Below are positions 44,017 to 53,681 of a DNA stretch of 64,000 nucleotides, piece after piece. Location of the stretch: positions 1,627,303-1,691,302 of the forward strand of contig NZ_OY761553.1 of the NCBI RefSeq assembly GCF_963664735.1, written 5' to 3'. Source of the DNA: an uncultured Cohaesibacter sp. Lineage in GTDB: Bacteria; Pseudomonadota; Alphaproteobacteria; Rhizobiales; Cohaesibacteraceae. The position numbers and the translations under genes are program-made. Position 1 is the first letter of the stretch. The number at the start of each line of letters is the position of its first letter. The notes beneath the pieces were generated by a model. It was given only the letters and a program-made list of their open reading frames with translations. It ran no database searches and was not told the DNA's origin.

Positions 44017-47000
44017 ATGATCCGGAATCTACCTACCTTATTTGCACTTGTTCTGTTTTCGCTACCATTGGCCCCTAGCAGTTGGGCTCTGGATGGCAAT
44101 TATCGGAACGAAATCATCCTCTCGCCCGAGACCGATTATTATGGCTTTGATTTCAAGACCCTCAAGAAAGTCTCTTTGGACCAATGCCAGTCCGCGTGCC
44201 TCAAAACACCAGAATGCAAGGCGTTCACCTATAATGAGAAAGCCAAAGTCTGCTTCCTGAAATCTGACTTTGCCAAGGCAACGCCTTTCAAGGGCGCAAC
44301 ATCGGGGCGGATTGCTTCCCGTTTTGAAGAGGAAGACATTGGCAAAGCAGCTCCCTTGTCCAATATTTCCCAGAGCATGTATCGAGCAGCCAGCTCTCTG
44401 AGCAAGGGGATTGCCAATTCGAAACCCGTTACGGGTCTTATGGGATTTGACGAGTTGGTCCAGCGCGGATATGGCGCGATGGATTTCAACGATCCAACCG
44501 GGGCAATGAATTTCTTCCATGATGCCTTGGCGCTCAATCCTGCCGACAGCGACATTTGGCGCTCCTATTCCGAAGCGGCCACGCAACTGGCAAAAACAAC
44601 CAAAGACAGCCGGCAAGCCCGCGATTATCGCTCGCTGGCCATCAATGCGGCGCTTAACGCCTATTCCAATTCACGCAGCCGAACGGTACGCGCCGCAGCA
44701 CTTTCCCAGCTTGCCCATGCGCTTGAGAACAGTTCCCGTTTTCGCCAGGCAATCGATACGTTCAAACTGGCTCTGTCATTGCACGAAAATCCGGTCGATC
44801 GCGACGATTATCGCCGTTTGCTAGAAAGCCACGGTTTCCGCATGATCAACCACAGCATTGATGCAGATTTGCAAAATCCGCGCATATGCGTTCAATTCTC
44901 CGAGGATCTGAAAAGCGGGTTCGGAGATTATGCAAGTTTCATCCGCATCAATCAGCAAGAACCCAAAGCGCTGGATGTAAGCGGGCGCCAGATCTGCGTG
45001 GAAGGGCTCAAACACGGCACAAACTATCAGCTAGATGTTCGCGAAGGTTTGCCTGCTGACAATGGCGAGCAACTGCTTTCTAACCTGCAGCTGGACATTT
45101 ATGTTCAGGATCGCACGCCCGGCATGCGCTTTAGCGGCAACAACTATGTTTTACCAGCCAATAACCGTCGCGGCATTCCGCTGGTTTCGGTCAATGCCGA
45201 TGAAGCGGAACTGGCGCTTTACCGCATCAATGATCGTTCTCTGGCGCAACTGGTGCGCGGGTCGCGCTTCCTCAGCCAGATTGAAGACTGGCAGCTATCG
45301 GATCTGACGGACAGCATGGGCTCTCCTGTCTGGAAAGGCTCCATGAGCATAACGCCAGAAAAGAACCGCGAAGTGGTAACAGCCATTCCGATTGACGAAG
45401 CTCTGCCAGACCGTAAACCCGGCGTCTATTTGATGACGGCATCAGTCAAGACGATCAACCTGAGTGACTATCCTTCGATTGCCAGCCAGTGGTTCGTGAT
45501 CTCAGACATCGGATTGACAACCTTCTCCAGCACGAAGTCGATGTCAACTGAAGATGGCGCAATGACAAAGCATGATCTTGGCGGAATGCAGGTCTTTGCG
45601 AGGTCGCTGGAAAGCGCAGCACCTCTCAAGGGCATCGATATTCAGCTTATCGCGCGCAATAATGAAATTCTGGGCACAGGCACCAGTGATGAAACCGGCA
45701 TGGTTACTTTTGATGCCGGTCTTTTGCGTGGATCTGACGGTCTTGCCCCCGCGGTTCTTACTGCCGCCAATGATGAAGATGGCGACTTTGTTTTCCTCGA
45801 TCTCACCCGTGCGGGCTTTGATCTTTCTGACCGCGGCGTCACCGGCCGCCCATCGCCTGAAGGCGTCGATGTCTATGCATGGACGGAACGCGGTGTCTAT
45901 CGCCCCGGTGAAGAGGTTCATGTCTCAGCGCTGGCTCGCGATGCAGGTGCCCGCTCAGTGGATGATCTGCCGCTTACCTTTGTGTTCTTGCGCCCCGATG
46001 GCGTTGAAGCCCAACGCCTGATCGGCTCAGGCAAAGCGCTTGGCGGTTATGCGGTTGATCTGCCTCTGGTCAGCAATGCCAAACGCGGAGGATGGCGGGT
46101 ACAGATATTCGCAGATCCCAAGAAACCGGCGCTTGGTGAAGTCAGCTTCCTTGTTGAAGATTTCACTCCCGATCGTACGGATATGACCATCACACCTGAC
46201 AGCGATGTCATTGTGCAGGATGAAAAAGCAACGGGAAAAATTGAGGGCCGTTATCTCTATGGCGCTCCCGCTGCCGGACTTGGCGTCTCGGCAAACCTGC
46301 TACTGAAGGACAGCCGCAGCATTAAAGGCTATGATGGCTATCTGTTCGGCCTTGACGAAGAAGAGAGCACGGGCGTGCAAATGCTGCATGTAGATTCGTT
46401 GCAGCCGCTTGATGCCAAGGGAGAAGGCCATTACGAGTTTATCCTTGGCGAGCTTTCCGCCACAACCCGTCCGCAAGTCGCCGATCTTGTTATCAGCATG
46501 AGCGAAGGCTCAGGCCGTGCAATCGAGCGCCGCGCACACTACCGGATTGAACCTCAAGAGGTGATGCTGGGCATCAAACCTCAGTTTGAAGACAAACAAG
46601 TCAGCGAAAACAGCGATGCGCAATTCCAGCTGATTGCCGTCAACCCGGATACGACGCGCGCTTCAAAAGGCGGCGTCGATTGGTCTCTGGTCAAGATCGA
46701 ACGCCAATATCAATGGTATCGCGATGGATCAAGCTGGTATTCGGAAGCTGTTGATCTGGAAAGCAAGGTGGCCGACGGTCAAGTTGACCTTGGCACTGGC
46801 GATCCAGCCAAGCTTTCTCTCCCCGTGGAATGGGGCCGCTACCGGCTCACGCTGGGTGATACCACGAGCATCGAGTTTCAGGCTGGTTGGGCCAGTGCAA
46901 ACGGCTCCCTTGATACACCGGATGGGCTGGAACTGGCGCTCGATAAACCAAACTACAAAGCAGGCGAAACAGCCAAGCTGAAAGTTACTCCGCGCTTTGC

Positions 47001-49569
47001 AGGTAAGCTGCTGTTGGCAATAGGAACCGACAGCATCCAAAAGACGCTTTCTGTTGATGTCCCCGCCGAGGGCGCCACGCTTGATATCCCGGTCGAGCAA
47101 GACTGGGGCGCAGGTGCCTATCTGCTGGCCAATCTTTATCGTCCGTCAGACAAGGGCGCTTCACGCAACCCTATGCGGGCCATTGGCGTGGCCTGGCTTG
47201 GAGTTTCGCCGCAAGAGCGGGCCTTGTCCGTAAGCTTTGATCCTCCCAAGACCATCCGCCCGCACGAACGCATGGTGGTTCCGGTCAAGGTGGAGGGCAT
47301 CAAAGCCGGAGAAGAGGCCTATGTAAATGTTGCTCTGGTGGACGAAGGTATTCTCAACCTCACCCGCTACAAGACTCCCAATCCGGTGGGGCGTTATTTC
47401 GGCCAGCGTCGTCTGGGGGTCGACATCCGCGATCTTTATGGGCGGCTCATCGATGGCTCCAATGGTGCCTTTGGTGCCTTGCGCACTGGTGGCGACGGCG
47501 GTGGACCGCAGATGGATTCCAGCGGCAAAGTTCCAACGCAAGAGCTGGTTGCCTTTGTTTCGGGTATCGTTCGGCTTGATGAGAATGGTGCTGCTGAAGT
47601 GGCCTTTGATATCCCTCAGTTCAACGGTACAGCGCGCCTGATGGCTACCGCATGGACCAAGAACGCGATTGGAGGAAGCGATGAAGACGCCATTATCCGC
47701 GATCCGATTGTCGTGCATGTAAGCCTGCCGAAAGTTCTGGCTCCGAGGGATGAATCCCGCGCCATCATCGAGCTGACCAATCTGGAAGCTCCCGAGGGCG
47801 ACTATTTCCTTGAGCTGATTACCAGCGAAGCCCTCTCTCTGGATATTTCCAAGGCCCCGGAAACTGTCACCTTGAACAAGGACAAGATGGTATCCCTTAC
47901 CGTACCGGTCAAAGGCTGGAAAGAAGGGATGGGGGACGTCACCGTCAAGCTCAGCTCCACTGCTGGCGACGGGCTGGGCATTCTTTATGATGCGCAAGTG
48001 CCTGTTCGCTCTGGCGTGCTGCCGAGCACCACGGTTGCTCATGTGCCATTGGCCGCAGCTGGTGGTGAATTGAAGCTTGATGGTGCATGGCTCACCGGAT
48101 TGCAGAAGCACAATGCCAAGCTTTCGGTTTCGGTCAATGAACCGGGCACATATGATGTTGCGTCCTTGCTGATGCAACTGGACCGTTATCCCTATGGCTG
48201 CGCTGAACAGATAACGAGCCGAGCCCTGCCTTTGCTCTATGCCAAAGAGCTGGCCTTCAACTTGCCTGAAGAACTGGCCAGCCTTTCGGGCAAAGCCATG
48301 CAGGATCGCATTCAGAAAGCGATCGACAAGCTCCTATCCTATCAAAGTGATGTTGGCGGCTTCAGCCTCTGGGGCGATGGCTATATTGATGATCCATGGC
48401 TCACGGCCTATGCCACGGATTTCCTCACCCGCGCACGTGAACAGGGATTTAATGTGCCTGCGGCAGCCATGAAGCAAGCCTTGCAAAATATCAAGGATCG
48501 CCTTGCCTACCAGAGTGATTTGGAACAAGACTCCGCCAGCGTCTCTTATGGCCTTTATGATCTGGCGCGGAACAGGATGGCCTCTGCTGGCGACCTGCGT
48601 TACTATCTGGAGACCAAACTGGCAAGCTTTGATAGTCCTTTCTCTCGCGCACAGCTGGGTGCTGCTTTGGCCCTCTATGGCGACAGATCAAGGGCAGAGC
48701 GTGCCTTTGATTCCGCTCTCATGCTTGCCGAGAAAATGGAGGGCGACGCAACGCTCTCTCAAGAGACGAGCTTCAGCTTCTCCAGCTTGCAAAGAGATGT
48801 CGCCGGTATGTTGGCCCTCGCCTCTGAAGTGAAACCGGCACCTGCTAGTCTGGAAGGCATCAAGGCTCTGGCAAGACGCATCTACAATCCTGAAAAGCGC
48901 CTTAACACGCAAGAGCAGGCATGGATGGTGCTCGCAGCCCGTGCTCAACCAAGCGCTAACGAGGATCTCGGGATTATCGTCAATGGCACGGCCACAACGG
49001 GGCCTCTGGTCCAATCCTATGATGGTCCGTCCGTTGATGAAGCTCCCGTACTCATAGTCAACAACGGAGACAAGCCGCTGGAAGCTCTGGTCACGACGGT
49101 CGCTTCCCCGATTGAACCGCTTCCGGCCGGAGGCAACGGCTTTGCCATTTCGCGCAGCTATCACAAACTTGATGGCAGCCCGATCAGTGTCGCCGAGGTC
49201 AAGCAGAACGAGCGCTTCGTCGTAGTGGTCAATGCCTCCCAGCTGGAGGATGTGCCATCACGCCTGATGATCAGCGATCTGCTGCCTGCGGGTCTTGAGG
49301 TCGAAAATCCGCATCTCATCCAAAGTGCTCAGCAGCAGAATTTCAATTGGCTGCCAAAGACGGATGTGGCTCATGTCGAGTTCCGCGATGACCGCGTTCT
49401 TGCCGCGATCAGTCGCGACCAGGGCGGGCCAAAGGATTTCTCCATTGCCTACATTGTGCGTGCCGTTTCTCCGGGTAGCTTCATGCACCCTGCCGCTGTT
49501 ATTGAAGACATGTACCGCCCTGAAAAGTCGGCACGAACGGCAAGTGGCTGGATGAATGTCATCCGTTAA
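44017..49569 (+). CDS. Bacterial alpha-2-macroglobulin with N-terminal PAN/Apple domain
   Basis: Periplasmic protease-trapping protein of 1850 residues. ATG 44017 has GGAGGG just upstream and starts a signal peptide (MIRNLPTLFALVLFSLPLA, cut after SSWA). Residues ~25-95 are a cysteine-rich PAN/Apple domain (CQSACLKTPECKAFTYNEK-type), then TPR-like helices (~125-260), followed by the macroglobulin domains. The thioester motif is intact: Cys1395-AEQ in YPYGCAEQITS, so it should covalently trap attacking proteases. There is no lipobox cysteine, unlike E. coli YfhM; the protein may be soluble. It is 18 bases before pbpC, the classic pairing, linking protease defence to wall repair. Confidence 0.93.
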   Translation: MIRNLPTLFALVLFSLPLAPSSWALDGNYRNEIILSPETDYYGFDFKTLKKVSLDQCQSACLKTPECKAFTYNEKAKVCFLKSDFAKATPFKGATSGRIASRFEEEDIGKAAPLSNISQSMYRAASSLSKGIANSKPVTGLMGFDELVQRGYGAMDFNDPTGAMNFFHDALALNPADSDIWRSYSEAATQLAKTTKDSRQARDYRSLAINAALNAYSNSRSRTVRAAALSQLAHALENSSRFRQAIDTFKLALSLHENPVDRDDYRRLLESHGFRMINHSIDADLQNPRICVQFSEDLKSGFGDYASFIRINQQEPKALDVSGRQICVEGLKHGTNYQLDVREGLPADNGEQLLSNLQLDIYVQDRTPGMRFSGNNYVLPANNRRGIPLVSVNADEAELALYRINDRSLAQLVRGSRFLSQIEDWQLSDLTDSMGSPVWKGSMSITPEKNREVVTAIPIDEALPDRKPGVYLMTASVKTINLSDYPSIASQWFVISDIGLTTFSSTKSMSTEDGAMTKHDLGGMQVFARSLESAAPLKGIDIQLIARNNEILGTGTSDETGMVTFDAGLLRGSDGLAPAVLTAANDEDGDFVFLDLTRAGFDLSDRGVTGRPSPEGVDVYAWTERGVYRPGEEVHVSALARDAGARSVDDLPLTFVFLRPDGVEAQRLIGSGKALGGYAVDLPLVSNAKRGGWRVQIFADPKKPALGEVSFLVEDFTPDRTDMTITPDSDVIVQDEKATGKIEGRYLYGAPAAGLGVSANLLLKDSRSIKGYDGYLFGLDEEESTGVQMLHVDSLQPLDAKGEGHYEFILGELSATTRPQVADLVISMSEGSGRAIERRAHYRIEPQEVMLGIKPQFEDKQVSENSDAQFQLIAVNPDTTRASKGGVDWSLVKIERQYQWYRDGSSWYSEAVDLESKVADGQVDLGTGDPAKLSLPVEWGRYRLTLGDTTSIEFQAGWASANGSLDTPDGLELALDKPNYKAGETAKLKVTPRFAGKLLLAIGTDSIQKTLSVDVPAEGATLDIPVEQDWGAGAYLLANLYRPSDKGASRNPMRAIGVAWLGVSPQERALSVSFDPPKTIRPHERMVVPVKVEGIKAGEEAYVNVALVDEGILNLTRYKTPNPVGRYFGQRRLGVDIRDLYGRLIDGSNGAFGALRTGGDGGGPQMDSSGKVPTQELVAFVSGIVRLDENGAAEVAFDIPQFNGTARLMATAWTKNAIGGSDEDAIIRDPIVVHVSLPKVLAPRDESRAIIELTNLEAPEGDYFLELITSEALSLDISKAPETVTLNKDKMVSLTVPVKGWKEGMGDVTVKLSSTAGDGLGILYDAQVPVRSGVLPSTTVAHVPLAAAGGELKLDGAWLTGLQKHNAKLSVSVNEPGTYDVASLLMQLDRYPYGCAEQITSRALPLLYAKELAFNLPEELASLSGKAMQDRIQKAIDKLLSYQSDVGGFSLWGDGYIDDPWLTAYATDFLTRAREQGFNVPAAAMKQALQNIKDRLAYQSDLEQDSASVSYGLYDLARNRMASAGDLRYYLETKLASFDSPFSRAQLGAALALYGDRSRAERAFDSALMLAEKMEGDATLSQETSFSFSSLQRDVAGMLALASEVKPAPASLEGIKALARRIYNPEKRLNTQEQAWMVLAARAQPSANEDLGIIVNGTATTGPLVQSYDGPSVDEAPVLIVNNGDKPLEALVTTVASPIEPLPAGGNGFAISRSYHKLDGSPISVAEVKQNERFVVVVNASQLEDVPSRLMISDLLPAGLEVENPHLIQSAQQQNFNWLPKTDVAHVEFRDDRVLAAISRDQGGPKDFSIAYIVRAVSPGSFMHPAAVIEDMYRPEKSARTASGWMNVIR

Positions 49570-49587
49570 CATGAAGCGACCAAGGCC

Positions 49588-51726
49588 TTGTTGAAGCTGG
49601 GAAAAAGAATAAAGGCCATGCCGAAACCCGTTTTTGGCATGGCAGTGACATTCGGCATAATCTTCCTTCTGGCGCTGGGGAGTGTTGGCGGGTTCAAGAT
49701 CTTTGATCGCCTGAGCCCCCCACCCATGCAAAAGCTCTCTGACCTTTCCATCGAGGTGCTCGATAGAGACGGAGCCCTTTTGCGCGCCTACACCAACAAG
49801 GCCGGACAATGGCGCCTTGAAGCTGATATCGACCAGGTAGACAAGGAATTCATCGACATTCTGCTGACCTATGAGGACAAGCGCTTTTGGAGCCACGACG
49901 GGATTGACCCTCGCGCCATTGTACGTGCCAGCTGGCAGTTACTCACCAATGGCCGGATCATCTCCGGCGCTTCAACCATTTCCATGCAACTTGCCCGTTT
50001 GCTTGAGCCGCGTGAAAAACGCACCTTCAAGGCCAAATTCTGGCAAATGCTCCGCGCCATACAGCTGGAAGAGCGTATGAACAAAAAGGAGATTCTGACC
50101 GCCTATCTGACGCTGGCGCCCTATGGCGGCAATCTGGAGGGTATCCGAGCGGCCTCTCTTGCCTATTTTGCCAAGGAACCCAAGGAGCTCAGTCTGGCGC
50201 AAGCTGCCTTGCTGGTTGCTCTGCCACAATCCCCCGAGGCGCGGCGTCCTGATGTTTCGCCCAGACGCGCTCTTGCCGCCCGAAACAAAGTGCTTGAACG
50301 CATGGCCTTGGAGGGTCTGATGCCGGAAAGCGAGGTGGCACGCGCCTCCTCAAAGCCACTTGAAGCGGTTCGCCAGTCCATGCCCCAGCTCGCAGCCCAT
50401 GCTTCAGACCGCTTTTTACGAGAGGAGCCGACCAGCCAGGTGCATCTTACAACGCTCAGCCGTCCGCTTCAGGAAAAGATGGAAGCCGTGCTGAAAGATG
50501 CCGCCAGCCAACTTGCGCCCAACCTCTCCGTCGCACTCATTCTGGCAGATGGCAAAAGCGGGGATATTCTCGCCGAAGTGGGCTCCCCTGACTATCTTGA
50601 TGCAGCACGCGCTGGTTGGATCGACATGACCCGAAAGCAGCGGTCTCCCGGTTCTGCACTCAAACCTTTCATCTACGGCCTTGCCTTTGAAGAAGGCCTT
50701 ATCCGCGCTCAGACGCAGATTACGGACAGTCCGGTGGACTTTGGCGGATACAGACCCAAGAATTTTGATATGGCCTATCAGGGCGATGTGAGCATTCATG
50801 ACGCTCTCCTCCTCTCCCTCAATGTCCCTGCGGTCGCCCTGCTGGATGAAGTTGGCCCAGCACGCCTGATGGAACGCCTAAAGCGTGCCGACGTGGCGGT
50901 CGCTTTGCCTGAAGGGAGCGACGTCGGGCTTGCTATCGGGTTGGGAGGCCTTGGCATAACGCTCAAGGATCTCACCCAGCTTTATACCGGCTTCGTCAAC
51001 GATGGCCGGGTAATGCAGCTCCATGATCGCCCTGAAGCAACAACCGCACCGATAGCGGCAAAAGCACCAGTGCTGGACAGGGATGCAAGCTGGCATGTGA
51101 GCAATATTCTCAAGGACGCTTCGCCTCCCAACGGGGCAGGCAAACTGGCAATCGCCTACAAGACCGGAACATCCTATGGCTATCGAGACGCATGGTCCGT
51201 AGGATTTGATGGGCGCTATGTGATTGGCGTCTGGGTTGGGAAACCCGATAACAGCGCGGCTCCGGGTATTACGGGGAGAGGCGCGGCAGCTCCAATCCTC
51301 TATGACGCTTTCGCGCGATCCGGTCTGGATCTTTCTCCCTTCCCCCTTGCACCAAGAGGGGTGGAGGAACAAACCTATGCCCAGTTGCCGCCCACGCTCA
51401 AACATTTCAAGATCACCGCGCTATGGACCACACCGTCCACTGTGCCCGAATCCGCCCCGCGCATCGCCTATCCACCAGATGGTGCTAAAATTGAATTGGG
51501 ACAGACTGCAAACGGCAGGCAGATGCCGTTGATTGTAAAATTGCAGGACGGAAGGCCACCCTTCCGCTGGCTGGGAAATGGTCAGGTCTTTGCTGCCAAC
51601 AAGCACAAGCGCCGTATTAGCTGGATGCCAGATGGCCAAGGCCAATCCACTCTTACAGTCATTGATGCGGCGGGACGAGCAGACAGCGTCAGCGTGTTTC
51701 TGCAATTGCCCCAGAAAGGCCAGTGA
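49588..51726 (+). CDS. pbpC: Penicillin-binding protein 1C (bifunctional glycosyltransferase/transpeptidase)
   Basis: Class A penicillin-binding protein of 712 residues. A single membrane anchor lies at about 14-36. The GT51 glycosyltransferase follows at ~60-230, with the catalytic glutamate in EDKRFWSHDGID and the GASTISMQLAR motif. The transpeptidase has Ser356 and Lys359 in SPGSALKPF and the KTG triad at Lys525 in YKTGTSYG. The last 90 residues are the PBP1C C-terminal domain. Start may be TTG 49588 or ATG 49618; neither has a perfect box. It follows the alpha-2-macroglobulin gene by 18 bases, as in E. coli, and is thought to repair peptidoglycan where attackers breach it. Confidence 0.94.
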   Translation: MLKLGKRIKAMPKPVFGMAVTFGIIFLLALGSVGGFKIFDRLSPPPMQKLSDLSIEVLDRDGALLRAYTNKAGQWRLEADIDQVDKEFIDILLTYEDKRFWSHDGIDPRAIVRASWQLLTNGRIISGASTISMQLARLLEPREKRTFKAKFWQMLRAIQLEERMNKKEILTAYLTLAPYGGNLEGIRAASLAYFAKEPKELSLAQAALLVALPQSPEARRPDVSPRRALAARNKVLERMALEGLMPESEVARASSKPLEAVRQSMPQLAAHASDRFLREEPTSQVHLTTLSRPLQEKMEAVLKDAASQLAPNLSVALILADGKSGDILAEVGSPDYLDAARAGWIDMTRKQRSPGSALKPFIYGLAFEEGLIRAQTQITDSPVDFGGYRPKNFDMAYQGDVSIHDALLLSLNVPAVALLDEVGPARLMERLKRADVAVALPEGSDVGLAIGLGGLGITLKDLTQLYTGFVNDGRVMQLHDRPEATTAPIAAKAPVLDRDASWHVSNILKDASPPNGAGKLAIAYKTGTSYGYRDAWSVGFDGRYVIGVWVGKPDNSAAPGITGRGAAAPILYDAFARSGLDLSPFPLAPRGVEEQTYAQLPPTLKHFKITALWTTPSTVPESAPRIAYPPDGAKIELGQTANGRQMPLIVKLQDGRPPFRWLGNGQVFAANKHKRRISWMPDGQGQSTLTVIDAAGRADSVSVFLQLPQKGQ

Positions 51727-51732
51727 AAACAA

Positions 51733-52362
51733 TCAAAGCGGTTTGATAGACGCGATATGCTGCAAATTCAATTCTCCCCGCATTGCATTCACAAGCTTGT
51801 CTTCCTGAACAAATTTTATGACGGATATCATCGGCATCGAATCATTTAACACCCTGGCTTGTAGCCAACTTCCTTCCAAAAGGATCATGGTCTTGCGCAG
51901 GGGTAGATAAGATTCCTCTGCTGAAAGCCCAAACCTGGCGCCTTGTTCAATTGCTTTTAGGCGAAGCTTTTCATAAAGCAGACGTGCTTCCCGATAGAAT
52001 ATTTCATTCCTCTCTCCACCATCCAGCAAGGTGGCCGACACAGTCATGAAACGCCATTTTGGCCTGCTTTCAAACAGCTCATAAATGATTTTGCTGAATT
52101 CGACCATGGCATCACTGTAGTCTCCACCGGCAGAAATTGCCCTTTCGCATGCCTTTTCAATATGTTCAAGAAGACTATCGGCAGAATGGTAAGAGGCTGC
52201 TATTGCAAGGTCGCTCTTGCCGCGCGGAAAATGATGATAAAGCGATCCTCGCGTAACATCCGCACATCTCAGGATGTCAGAAATACCAGTCGCAGCATAT
52301 CCATGCTGTCTGAGTAAATCTGACGCGGCGATAACAAGTTTATGATATGTGGAATGTTCCAT
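51733..52362 (-). CDS. TetR-family regulator, LmrA/YxaF type
   Basis: Repressor of 209 residues. The helix-turn-helix lies at about 20-50 (ATGISDILRCADVTRGSLYHHFPRGKSDL), the common TetR pattern with LYHHF. The C-terminal helical domain is LmrA/YxaF-like (a cysteine-rich helix EHIEKACERAISAG follows). ATG 52362 is used; a TTG directly before it is possible. A perfect TAGACC-N4-GGTCTA operator lies 21 bases upstream, so it very likely represses itself. It converges with pbpC, six bases apart. No efflux or oxidoreductase gene lies directly opposite, which is unusual; the target is unknown. Confidence 0.9.
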   Translation of the reverse strand: MEHSTYHKLVIAASDLLRQHGYAATGISDILRCADVTRGSLYHHFPRGKSDLAIAASYHSADSLLEHIEKACERAISAGGDYSDAMVEFSKIIYELFESRPKWRFMTVSATLLDGGERNEIFYREARLLYEKLRLKAIEQGARFGLSAEESYLPLRKTMILLEGSWLQARVLNDSMPMISVIKFVQEDKLVNAMRGELNLQHIASIKPL

Positions 52363-52382
52363 CAATTTGGTCTTTACAGCGC

Positions 52383-52398
52383 TAGACCATTCGGTCTA
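52383..52398. promoter_or_regulatory. TetR operator TAGACC-ATTC-GGTCTA
   Basis: A perfect six-base inverted repeat with a four-base spacer, 21 bases before the start of the TetR gene. This is the operator type known for YxaF/LmrA-like TetR regulators (TAGACC-N4-GGTCTA). It is symmetric and could control transcription on both sides. Confidence 0.8.
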
Positions 52399-52640
52399 CA
52401 CAATCATTGATCTGAATATTTTCAGATTCTCGTTTACTATTTCAGATAGTTTGGGAGTTGCCCCATGGTTTGTTCAAACCTGTATAGCAAGATTCGCGGT
52501 ATTTTTTCCACAATCCACAATTAATGATGTATGGCATACAAAATTAAACTTTTGATTGAAAGCGATATCCAAACCATCTGATCAGGAATGGCATACTTTT
52601 CCAAATGTAGTCCCCACTAGACCCACGGAAATATGCCACA
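52399..52640 (+). ncRNA. Candidate short transcript between TetR operator and an unassigned terminator
   Basis: No protein gene is evident on the plus strand here, yet the stretch is bounded by a symmetric operator on the left and a strong plus-strand terminator on the right (52641-52691). That implies a plus-strand transcript of roughly 250-290 bases under TetR control. The only open frame with a ribosome-binding site is ATG 52465 to TAA 52524 (19 residues, starting MVCSNLYSK, GGGAG box eight bases upstream). It may be a small RNA, a leader or a tiny protein gene. The stretch is AT-rich and not obviously structured. This is inference from flanking signals. Confidence 0.3.
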
Positions 52641-52691
52641 GACCATACCGCGCCTTTCCCCCAGATAATGGTGCGGTATGGTCGCCTTTTT
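52641..52691 (+). terminator. Plus-strand rho-independent terminator without an assigned gene
   Basis: GACCATACCGC (52641-52651) pairs with GCGGTATGGTC (52673-52683), eleven perfect pairs around a 21-base loop, then GCC and five T residues. On the minus strand no T-run follows, so it acts on plus-strand transcription. Confidence 0.8.
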
Positions 52692-52730
52692 CTGAAACGT
52701 TTTAAGTCTTGTAATTCCTGAGCTATTCAC

Positions 52731-52766
52731 AAAAAAACCGATCAGCAAAGGACACATGCTGACCGG
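52731..52766 (-). terminator. Rho-independent terminator of purU
   Basis: Read on the minus strand, CCGGTCAGCA pairs with TGCTGATCGG (ten pairs, one G-T, nine-base loop) and is followed by seven T residues. It begins about 43 bases after the purU stop. Confidence 0.9.
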
Positions 52767-52808
52767 CCATTCTTGGCTTGAAATTTTGTTAGCGAGCGTC
52801 GTCTGTCG

Positions 52809-53681
52809 CTATTTGCTGAAGACTACCGTTCGGTTGCCATCAATGAAGACGCGGCCTTCTGCGTGCAAGCGCAAGGCACGCGAGAGGACACGAGCTTCAA
52901 TATCCCGCCCTCGGCTGACCAGTTCTTCAGGATTATAGGCGTGGTTCACGCGCTCGGTGTCCTGTTCAATGATCGGCCCTTCATCCAGATCCGGCGTCAC
53001 ATAATGCGCCGTAGCACCAATCAGTTTGACGCCACGCTCCCAAGCGCGATGGTAAGGCTTGGCGCCTTTGAAGGCGGGCAAGAATGAATGGTGGATGTTA
53101 ATCACCTTGCCAAAGTGCTTTCTGGAAAGGTCATCAGACAAAATTTGCATATAGCGGGCCAGAACGATCAGTTCGGCTCCGGTACGATCGACCAGCTCAT
53201 CCATCTTGGCTTCCTGCTCGACCTTGTTGTCTTTGGTCACTGGCCAGAGATAGAAAGGAACGCCCAGACGTTCTACCGTATTGCGACTATCGGCGTGGTT
53301 GGAAACCACGGCCTTGATATCGAGAGGCAAGCTGCCTTTCTGTACGCGATAGAGAATGTCCTGCAAGCAATGATCAAATTTCGATACCATCAGAATGGTC
53401 GGAATCTTCTTTTCCGCAGGCTGGAAAGAAATATTGGCGTCAAATTTGGCCGCGAAAGCGTCGATTGAGCTTTGCAGTTCAGCCAGGTCTATCCCTTCCG
53501 GGGTTGCCAGAACGACTCTCATGAAGAATGAACCAAGACCGTCTTCACGATTCGAATTTGCAGCGGGTTGGAAGAACTGATTGCTCTCCAGAATGTTGCA
53601 ACCAAAGGTCAGAAGACGCGCACTCAGATCAGCCACGACGCCGGGCTGATCGGGGCATGTCATTTTCAAAATCATGCTCAT
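52809..53681 (-). CDS. purU: Formyltetrahydrofolate deformylase
   Basis: Enzyme of 290 residues that hydrolyses 10-formyl-tetrahydrofolate to formate and tetrahydrofolate, balancing one-carbon pools and supplying formate for purine synthesis. The N-terminal ACT domain spans about 1-85 (LKMTCPDQPGVVADLSARL). The formyltransferase-fold domain shows VLARYMQILSDDL, then INIHHSFLPAFKGAKPY with the catalytic His, and GATAHYVTPDLDEGPIIEQD with the catalytic Asp. Full length for the family. It has its own terminator. Formate turnover links loosely to PFL elsewhere in the window. Confidence 0.96.
   Translation of the reverse strand: MSMILKMTCPDQPGVVADLSARLLTFGCNILESNQFFQPAANSNREDGLGSFFMRVVLATPEGIDLAELQSSIDAFAAKFDANISFQPAEKKIPTILMVSKFDHCLQDILYRVQKGSLPLDIKAVVSNHADSRNTVERLGVPFYLWPVTKDNKVEQEAKMDELVDRTGAELIVLARYMQILSDDLSRKHFGKVINIHHSFLPAFKGAKPYHRAWERGVKLIGATAHYVTPDLDEGPIIEQDTERVNHAYNPEELVSRGRDIEARVLSRALRLHAEGRVFIDGNRTVVFSK

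Noticed and set aside
52465-52524. A 19-codon open frame after the TetR operator
   Set aside because: It has a fair ribosome-binding site but is too short to call as a gene; it is mentioned only within the candidate transcript.
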